Shown here: piece after piece, positions 58,562 to 64,000 of the stretch
Layout: every line of letters begins with the position of its first letter
Numbering within the stretch: position 1 is the stretch's first letter
Assembly (NCBI RefSeq): GCF_012935695.1
Contig: NZ_CP052859.1
Coordinates: 4,691,001-4,755,000 of the forward strand
From: Pseudomonas sp. ADAK18
GTDB taxonomy: Bacteria > Pseudomonadota > Gammaproteobacteria > Pseudomonadales > Pseudomonadaceae
Reading direction: 5' to 3'
Length of the DNA stretch: 64,000 bases
Notes under the pieces: model-generated
What the model saw: the letters and a program-made list of their open reading frames with translations, nothing else
What the model was told of the DNA's origin: nothing
Database searches by the model: none
Made by a program: the position numbers and the translations under genes

Positions 58562-59455
58562 ATGCTATGGAAAAAAGGCCGACGCAGCGACAACGTAGTC
58601 GATGCCCGCGATGACAGCGGTGCTGGCGGCGGTGGCGGCATGCGCTTTGGTGGTGGCAAGGGCCTGAGCCTGACGGCGATTGTGCTGATCGTCGGCATCG
58701 GCTGGCTCACCGGCCAGGACCCGATGCAGATCCTCGGGCAGCTCAGCGGCCAGATGACAGAGCAAGCGCCTTCGGTCAGCCCGCAGACGCGCCAGGCCCC
58801 GCCAGCCAATGATGAACAAGCCGACTTCGTCCGCGCCGTGCTCGGTGACACCGAAGACACCTGGGCCCAGGTGTTCCAGGAAAACGGCCTGACCTACAAG
58901 AACCCCAAGTTGATCCTGTTCCGCGGCCGGGTGAACTCCTCCTGCGGGGGTGCCACCTCCGCCAGTGGCCCGTTCTATTGCCCGGCTGACCAGCAGGTCT
59001 ACCTGGACCTGGACTTCTTCCGGGAAATGTCCCAACGCTTCAAGGTAGCCGGCGATTTCGCCCAAGCCTACGTGATCGCTCACGAAGTCGGACACCATGT
59101 GCAGACCTTGCTCGGGATTTCGGCGAAGATTCAGGCGGCGCGCCAACAAGGCCGTCCGATGGAAGGCGACGGCGGCTTGCTGGTACGCCAGGAGCTGCAA
59201 GCCGACTGCTTCGCCGGGGTCTGGGCCAATCGAGCGCAGAAGCGCCTGAACTGGCTGGAACCGGGAGACATTGAAGCAGCGCTGAATGCGGCCAATGCCA
59301 TCGGTGACGACCGTCTCCAGCAACAAAGCCAGGGCCGTGTCGTACCTGACTCGTTCACCCACGGTACTTCTGCACAGCGGGTGCGCTGGTTCAAGACCGG
59401 TTTTGCCAATGGCCAAATCAACCAATGCGACACCTTCACCGCCAAGAGCCTCTAA
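58562..59455 (+). CDS. ypfJ: YpfJ-type neutral zinc metallopeptidase
   Basis: A 297-residue protein with a Gly-rich N-terminus (GAGGGGGMRFGGGKG), one membrane helix (about 38-55, LSLTAIVLIVGIGWLTG) and the zinc-peptidase domain showing HEVGHHVQ (HExxH), with downstream ELQADCFAGVWAN as third-ligand region. It is anchored in the inner membrane with the catalytic part outside. Natural substrates are unknown. The stop directly abuts the next start (TAAATG). Confidence 0.9.
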   Translation: MLWKKGRRSDNVVDARDDSGAGGGGGMRFGGGKGLSLTAIVLIVGIGWLTGQDPMQILGQLSGQMTEQAPSVSPQTRQAPPANDEQADFVRAVLGDTEDTWAQVFQENGLTYKNPKLILFRGRVNSSCGGATSASGPFYCPADQQVYLDLDFFREMSQRFKVAGDFAQAYVIAHEVGHHVQTLLGISAKIQAARQQGRPMEGDGGLLVRQELQADCFAGVWANRAQKRLNWLEPGDIEAALNAANAIGDDRLQQQSQGRVVPDSFTHGTSAQRVRWFKTGFANGQINQCDTFTAKSL

Positions 59456-60430
59456 ATGAATAAACGATCGGGATTGCTGCTGGGCTTATTGATCACCTGT
59501 TCCTCCAGCTGGGCCGCCGAACATGGGGTCAAGGTGGTCAGCCCCGATCGGTTTCACCTGGATGCCGGGGACCTGAGTCTCGGTTTGAGCCAGGATTGGC
59601 GCCAGCCACTGCCTCAGGTGACCCGCGCACTGATCATCGTTCATGGCAGGTTGCGCAATGCCCAGACCTACCTGAAGAGTGGCGAAGAGGCCGCCCAAAG
59701 CGCAGGACAAAACGCCAATACCTTGGTGATTGCGCCGCAGTTTCTCAACGAGTCCGATGTCAAACGCAACCAACTGAACACCCAGGTATTGCGCTGGCAT
59801 GGCAATGACTGGATGGCCGGTGAGCCATCAATCGGGCCTGGCCAGGTCAGTTCCTACGGGGCGCTGGACCAGATCATCAAGCACTTGGGTAATCGCAAGC
59901 TGTTCCCGGCCTTGAAAGAAATTGTCGTCGCCGGCCACTCAGGCGGAGGTCAGGTCGTGCAGCGTTTTGCCCTGACCGGCCACGAGCATCCGACCTTGAA
60001 AGCCGAAGGCATCAGCCTGCGTTATGTGGTCGCCAACCCGTCGTCCTACGCGTATTTCAGCCCGCAGCGTCCGGTGAAATTCGAGGTAGCCAGTTGCCCT
60101 GAGTTCAATGACTGGAAGTACGGCATGCAGAAGCTGCCGGACTACGCCAAGGGACAAAGTGCCGAGGTGCTTGAGCAAACGTATGTGGCGCGCGACATCA
60201 CGTACCTGCTGGGCCAGAGGGACACCGACCCCAATCACCCGGCGCTGGACAAGAGCTGCGCGGCTGAAACCCAGGGCCCTTACCGGCTGATTCGCGGGCA
60301 CAACTACTTCGACTACCTCAAGCAACGGCATCCGCAGTTGAGTCATAAGTTGGTTGAGGTGCCGAGGGTTGGGCATGACGGGGATAAGATGTTTACCTCG
60401 CCTGAAGGGCGCAAGGTGTTGTTTCCATAA
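59456..60430 (+). CDS. Secreted alpha/beta hydrolase
   Basis: A 324-residue protein with a signal peptide (about 1-21, GLLLGLLITCSSSWAAE). The hydrolase core shows ALIIVHGRLRN as oxyanion-loop region, VAGHSGGGQVVQRF with the nucleophile Ser, and RVGHDGDKMF with the probable catalytic His. It starts immediately after the ypfJ stop, so the two form an operon. The substrate is unknown; exported hydrolases of this kind are often esterases. Confidence 0.85.
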   Translation: MNKRSGLLLGLLITCSSSWAAEHGVKVVSPDRFHLDAGDLSLGLSQDWRQPLPQVTRALIIVHGRLRNAQTYLKSGEEAAQSAGQNANTLVIAPQFLNESDVKRNQLNTQVLRWHGNDWMAGEPSIGPGQVSSYGALDQIIKHLGNRKLFPALKEIVVAGHSGGGQVVQRFALTGHEHPTLKAEGISLRYVVANPSSYAYFSPQRPVKFEVASCPEFNDWKYGMQKLPDYAKGQSAEVLEQTYVARDITYLLGQRDTDPNHPALDKSCAAETQGPYRLIRGHNYFDYLKQRHPQLSHKLVEVPRVGHDGDKMFTSPEGRKVLFP

Positions 60431-60453
60431 CCCCTGAAGAAACCGAATCAAAA

Positions 60454-60546
60454 ATGTGGGAGCTGGCTTGCCTGCGATAGCGGTGTAACAGTCAACATCA
60501 GTGTTGAATGTTAGTCAGCCATCGCAGGCAAGCCAGCTCCCACATT
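60454..60546. repeat. REPIN, GGCTTGCCTGCGATAG class
   Basis: AAATGTGGGAGCTGGCTTGC from 60454 with a perfect inverse arm ending at 60546. It lies between convergent hydrolase and HAD genes. Confidence 0.9.
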
Positions 60547-60564
60547 GGACTTTCATCGCCTGGT

Positions 60565-61152
60565 CTAGATCATCCCGCGCAACGCCGCACAATCCTCGGC
60601 ATGCCAATCGGCCAACTCCGGCCATGGATTCTCGGGAAGATTAACCAACACGGTTTTAGTCCCCGCCGCCCGACCACAATCCAGGTCAAACCGGTAGTCA
60701 CCCACCATCACCATCTCAGCGGGCGTCACGTCCCAGGCCTGTGCCAATTTCAGCAAACCACCCGGATCAGGCTTGGGCGGCGCGTCGTCACGGCCCAGCA
60801 CATCCTCCACCGCAAAGCAGTCCGCCAAGCCGATGGCTTGCAGCGTCACATGGGCCAGTTCCCGGGCATTGCGGGTCAGGATGCCCAGGCGATAACCACG
60901 CTGCGCCAATTCCCGCACCAATTCCACGGCACCGGTCGCGGCAACAGAACCCACCGCCAACTCCCGCTCATGCTCCAGCAACCAGGCATGCTTGGACGCC
61001 GCTTCAGCAGCAGGCAACGCCGCCAGGTGCGTCAGGATGTCATCGGTTGCCGGAATATCCAGGGCCACGCGAATCGCTGCAAAGTCATGCACCGCGACGG
61101 TCAGGGTGCCGTCCATGTCGAACACCCAATACTTAACGTCACTCAGGCTCAC
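60565..61152 (-). CDS. HAD-superfamily phosphatase
   Basis: A 195-residue HAD-IA hydrolase: motif I FDMDGTLT, motif II region ILTRNARE, motif III/IV KPDPGGLLKLAQ and MVMVGDYRFDLDCGRAAG. The substrate is unknown. The start is placed at GTG 61152, overlapping the tesB stop (GTGA), which fits translational coupling better than the TTG at 61158. It runs in an operon behind tesB. Confidence 0.85.
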   Translation of the reverse strand: MSLSDVKYWVFDMDGTLTVAVHDFAAIRVALDIPATDDILTHLAALPAAEAASKHAWLLEHERELAVGSVAATGAVELVRELAQRGYRLGILTRNARELAHVTLQAIGLADCFAVEDVLGRDDAPPKPDPGGLLKLAQAWDVTPAEMVMVGDYRFDLDCGRAAGTKTVLVNLPENPWPELADWHAEDCAALRGMI

Positions 61153-62018
61153 GCCCAATCCTTACGGTGGCGAATCAAGCCTTCCTGGGTCACCGATGCC
61201 ACCAGTTGCCCAGCTCGGTTGTATACGCTGCCACGAGAGAAACCACGGGAATTACCGGCCCATGGGCTGTCCATGGCGTAGAGCAACCAGTCATCGGCGC
61301 GCAGATCGGCGTGAAACCATAGTGCGTGGTCGAGGCTGGCGACTTGCATGTCTTTCTGCCACACGGTCTTGCCATGGGGCAGCAGTGAAGTGGTCAGCAA
61401 ACCGAAGTCCGACGCATAGGCCAGCAGGTATTTATGCAACGCCGGCGAATCGGCCAAGGCGCCATCAGCGCGAAACCACACGTACTTCACCGGATCAGAC
61501 GGCTGCGGATTGAACGGATCCTTCTCGGTCACCGGCCGCACTTCGATGGGCTTGGGGCACAGCAACTTTTCACGCATGTGCTCCGGAATCAGGTGCGCCC
61601 GCTGCTGGGTCAGCTCCAACTCCGAGGGCAGGTTTTCCGGCCCGACCACCTGAGGCATAGTCGTCTGATGCTCGAAGCCCTCTTCGTCATATTGGAACGA
61701 AGCACTGCAAGTGAAGATCGGGTTGCCCTTCTGAATCGCCGTCACCCGGCGCGTGCTGAAGCTGCCACCATCGCGCACCCGGTCAACCTGATACACCACC
61801 GGTAACGCTGCATCGCCTGGGCGCAGGAAGTAACCGTGCAGGGAATGCACATGTCGCGTCTCTTCAACAGTCTGACTGGCCGCCGACAACGACTGCCCCA
61901 GTACTTGGCCGCCGAACAGCTGGCGAAAGCCCAGGTCCTGGCTGCGGCCGCGAAAGAGGTTTTCCTCGATCGGTTCCAGGGTCAGCAGGTCCACCAGATC
62001 TTCCAACACTTGGCTCAT
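61149..62018 (-). CDS. tesB: Acyl-CoA thioesterase II
   Basis: A 289-residue double hot-dog thioesterase. It shows LFRGRSQDLGFRQLFGGQVLGQSL, HSLHGYFLRPGD, DRVRDGGSFSTRRVTA and the catalytic Asp region ASLDHALWFHADLRADDWLLYAMDSPWAGN. TesB hydrolyses acyl-CoA of medium to long chain and is near the expected 286-290 residues. It is followed by the HAD gene with a 4-nt overlap. Confidence 0.95.
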   Translation of the reverse strand: MSQVLEDLVDLLTLEPIEENLFRGRSQDLGFRQLFGGQVLGQSLSAASQTVEETRHVHSLHGYFLRPGDAALPVVYQVDRVRDGGSFSTRRVTAIQKGNPIFTCSASFQYDEEGFEHQTTMPQVVGPENLPSELELTQQRAHLIPEHMREKLLCPKPIEVRPVTEKDPFNPQPSDPVKYVWFRADGALADSPALHKYLLAYASDFGLLTTSLLPHGKTVWQKDMQVASLDHALWFHADLRADDWLLYAMDSPWAGNSRGFSRGSVYNRAGQLVASVTQEGLIRHRKDWA

Positions 62019-62061
62019 AAAGCAATGCTCCTACAACAATCTATTGGGCATTCCGGGCTGC

Positions 62062-62631
62062 TTATCCGTGCAGCGTATCCAACCATTGGGCGCGGGTGAT
62101 GCGGTACAAAACATGATGGCGCAACGGATCATCCGCTGCGACCTTGGGGTGTTCAAAATCTGCCGACGGATCGTACTGCATGCCGATGGCCTGCATGACT
62201 TTCTGTGACGGCAGATTGGTTTGGGTGGTGAACGCCACGACCTCATCCAGCTTCAGCCGGTCGAAGCCACAACGCAACGCGGTCCAGGCCGCCTCGCTGG
62301 CGTAACCCAGGCCCCAATGCTCCTTGGCCAGGCGCCAGCCAATCTCCACCGACGGGGTGAAGTCCGCATCGAAGCTGACATTCAGCAACCCGGTCAGGCC
62401 GATAAACTCGCCACCGTCCTTGCGCTGCAAGGCCCACAGACCAAAACCATACTCGGCGAAATGACCCCGAATCCGTCCGATCAGCGCGGCGCTTTCCAGG
62501 CGACTCAGGGTGGCCGGGAAATAACGCATCACCTGCGGGTCGGCGCACATCCGGGCAAACTCCGGCAGATCGGCATCGCTCCATTGGCGCAACACCAGGC
62601 GTGCGCTTTCCAATTCCTGTATCGGCTCCAT
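62062..62631 (-). CDS. GNAT N-acetyltransferase (RimJ/RimL type)
   Basis: A 189-residue GNAT protein: ESARLVLRQWSDADLPEFARMCADPQVMRYFP, FIGLTGLLNVSF, and the acetyl-CoA loop EIGWRLAKEHWGLGYASEAAWTALRCG, with SQKVMQAIGM. This is the RimJ/RimL-like group, which acts on N-termini or small amines; the substrate is unknown. The ATG at 62631 (MEPIQELESARL) has a GGGGG-containing site. It diverges from the HDAC-like gene across 76 bp. Confidence 0.88.
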   Translation of the reverse strand: MEPIQELESARLVLRQWSDADLPEFARMCADPQVMRYFPATLSRLESAALIGRIRGHFAEYGFGLWALQRKDGGEFIGLTGLLNVSFDADFTPSVEIGWRLAKEHWGLGYASEAAWTALRCGFDRLKLDEVVAFTTQTNLPSQKVMQAIGMQYDPSADFEHPKVAADDPLRHHVLYRITRAQWLDTLHG

Positions 62632-62707
62632 TGATCCCCCTCCCCTGCCATGTGCGTAAGTGTACCGCGCTGTTAAGATCCGTCGCTGGTCCCCGTCAGA
62701 AATTGCC

Positions 62708-63628
62708 ATGCCTTTGCCACTGATCTACCACGACGACTACAGCCCTGAGTTCCCGGCGGACCACCGCTTCCCCATGGATAAATTCCGCCTGTTGCGCGAT
62801 CACCTGGTGGACAGCGGCTTGACCCAGGACAGCCAACTGCTGCGCCCGGAACTGTGCCCGGCAGAGATTCTGGCCCTCGCCCATGAACCTGGGTATATCG
62901 AGCGCTACATGAGTGGCGAGTTATCCCGCGAAGACCAACGGCGCCTCGGCCTGCCCTGGAGCGAAGCCCTGGCCCGACGCACCGTGCGCGCCGTCGGCGG
63001 CTCGCTGTTGGCCGCCGAACAGGCACTGGAACACGGCCTGGCCTGTCATCTGGCCGGTGGTACTCATCACGCCCACTACGACTATCCGGCAGGTTTCTGC
63101 ATCTTTAATGACTTGGCAGTAATCAGTCATTACCTGCTGGAAAGCGGCCGGGTCGACAGGGTGCTGATCTTCGACTGTGACGTGCATCAGGGCGACGGCA
63201 CCGCGCGCATCCTCGAACACACCCCGGACGCCATCACCGTGTCCCTGCACTGCGAAAAAAATTTCCCGGCACGCAAGGCCCGCAGCGACTGGGATATCCC
63301 GCTGCCCATGGGCATGGGCGACGCCGATTACCTCAAGGTGGTGGACGATGCCCTCAACTACCTGTTGCCGCTGTATCAGCCCGACCTGGTGCTGTACGAC
63401 GCCGGTGTCGATGTACACAAGGACGACGCCCTCGGCTATCTCAAGCTGACCGACCAAGGCGTTGCCGCCCGCGACGAAAGCGTGATGCGCCATTGCCTGG
63501 GCCGCGACATCCCGGTGATGGGCGTGATCGGCGGCGGCTACAGCAAGGACCGCCCCGCCCTTGCCCGCCGTCACGGCATTCTGCATCACAGTGCACAACG
63601 GGTATGGACGTCATCAGGTTGTCATTAA
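62708..63628 (+). CDS. Histone-deacetylase-like amidohydrolase
   Basis: A 306-residue member of the arginase/deacetylase (HDAC) fold. It shows the His pair in GGTHHAHYDYPAGFCIFNDLAV, metal ligands in FDCDVHQGDGTARIL and YDAGVDVHKDD, and GVIGGGYSKD. Bacterial homologues deacetylate acetylpolyamines, acetoin-related or protein substrates; the specificity here is unknown. The ATG at 62708 (MPLPLIYHDDYSPEF) fits the family; no strong Shine-Dalgarno was seen. Confidence 0.9.
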   Translation: MPLPLIYHDDYSPEFPADHRFPMDKFRLLRDHLVDSGLTQDSQLLRPELCPAEILALAHEPGYIERYMSGELSREDQRRLGLPWSEALARRTVRAVGGSLLAAEQALEHGLACHLAGGTHHAHYDYPAGFCIFNDLAVISHYLLESGRVDRVLIFDCDVHQGDGTARILEHTPDAITVSLHCEKNFPARKARSDWDIPLPMGMGDADYLKVVDDALNYLLPLYQPDLVLYDAGVDVHKDDALGYLKLTDQGVAARDESVMRHCLGRDIPVMGVIGGGYSKDRPALARRHGILHHSAQRVWTSSGCH

Positions 63629-63801
63629 AGTGTGAATGTTTACCCACAATCGCTGTGGAACTGCCTGTGGATAACCTGAGTGAAACCTTCTGTAAGCGAG
63701 CAGCTACATAGCCTGTAGGAAGCTGTACGTTTTTTGATCAGGCAGTATCGGCATCCTCGGGTAGAATGCTCGGCCTACTTTGCCGAACCGCAGTCACTCC
63801 C

Positions 63802-64000
63802 ATGCCTCAGTCCCACACCCAGTCTCATCACGTCATCATCATCGGCGGCGGCCCCGCCGGGCTGATGGCCGCCGAAGTGTTGAGCCAGGCTGGGGTCAAG
63901 GTCGACCTGTATGACGGCATGCCCTCGGTGGGCCGCAAGTTCCTGCTGGCGGGCGTGGGCGGCATGAACATCACCCATTCCGAAGCGCAGCCGGCGTTTC
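63802..64000 (+). CDS. NAD(P)/FAD-dependent flavoprotein (TIGR03862/HI0933-like), truncated by window end
   Basis: Only 66 codons lie in the window. They begin MPQSHTQSHHVIIIGGGPAG, the FAD-binding GxGxxG fold, and continue with GRKFLLAGVGGMNITHS, the characteristic segment of HI0933/YhiN-type flavoproteins. The 3' part is beyond the window, so completeness cannot be judged. Confidence 0.85.
   Translation, partial: MPQSHTQSHHVIIIGGGPAGLMAAEVLSQAGVKVDLYDGMPSVGRKFLLAGVGGMNITHSEAQPAF

Noticed and set aside
63666..63674. TGTGGATAA, complement of a consensus DnaA box
   Set aside because: A lone box in a short gap without AT-rich unwinding DNA or further boxes; not an origin.

Overview
The window is chromosomal DNA of a fluorescent Pseudomonas, most likely of the P. 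fluorescens group. The evidence is uniform GC-rich coding with Pseudomonas-type proteins, gene order that follows the P. aeruginosa PA4563 to PA4617 stretch almost gene for gene (recalled synteny), and many GGCTTGCCTGCGATAG-type REP/REPIN repeats typical of this group. No prophage, insertion sequence, CRISPR array, tRNA or rRNA gene was seen. Both ends are cut: the left end is the intergenic space 5' of rpsT, and the right end truncates a flavoprotein gene.

Layout. (1) 0.2-6.1 kb: translation and basic metabolism, with rpsT, creA, proB, obgE, rpmA-rplU, ispB and yjdM. (2) 6.2-17.6 kb: a Fur-box-controlled small protein, fklB, a YqhA-type membrane protein, a large orphan lipoprotein, a LonB-like protease, a DUF3015/DUF4105 envelope pair, a PchB-like chorismate mutase, a 0.4-kb highly structured non-coding element, a small lipoprotein and a Gre-like factor lacking a key acidic residue. 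(3) 17.6-32.2 kb: gdhA, ettA, morA (dual GGDEF/EAL motility regulator), glyA, the yjiA/ybdD/cstA block, mapZ (PilZ) and radA. (4) 32.2-38.4 kb: ankB-katB peroxide defence, mscL, fpr, an AHL-type LuxR solo in an AT-rich pocket, and rlmG. (5) 38.4-45.7 kb: the cyanide-insensitive oxidase cioAB with a 55-residue accessory peptide missed by ORF-length cut-offs, an MFS exporter, a small secreted protein, a purine permease and trmA. (6) 45.8-51.1 kb: a hasI-hasS-hasR-hasA haem-uptake cluster with two Fur boxes but no local HasDEF exporter. (7) 51.3-57.0 kb: a hydroaromatic (quinate/shikimate) catabolic island with a type II dehydroquinase, an NAD-type shikimate/quinate dehydrogenase, a TetR regulator, a fused dehydroshikimate dehydratase and an MFS permease. 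(8) 57.0-64.0 kb: a DMT transporter, a lipoprotein, a YpfJ metallopeptidase, an alpha/beta hydrolase, HAD and TesB genes, a divergent acetyltransferase/deacetylase-like pair and a truncated flavoprotein.

How it works together. Several loci are tied to oxygen, iron and surface behaviour: perfect ANR/FNR boxes lie near cioAB and between ettA and morA; Fur boxes precede hasI, hasR and the small protein at 6.3 kb; morA and mapZ both belong to c-di-GMP motility control. The least explained parts are the structured element at 16.2-16.5 kb, the LuxR solo with an upstream lux-box-like repeat, the phased TTGCACC motifs upstream of gdhA, and the 3'-end-restricted REPIN population.
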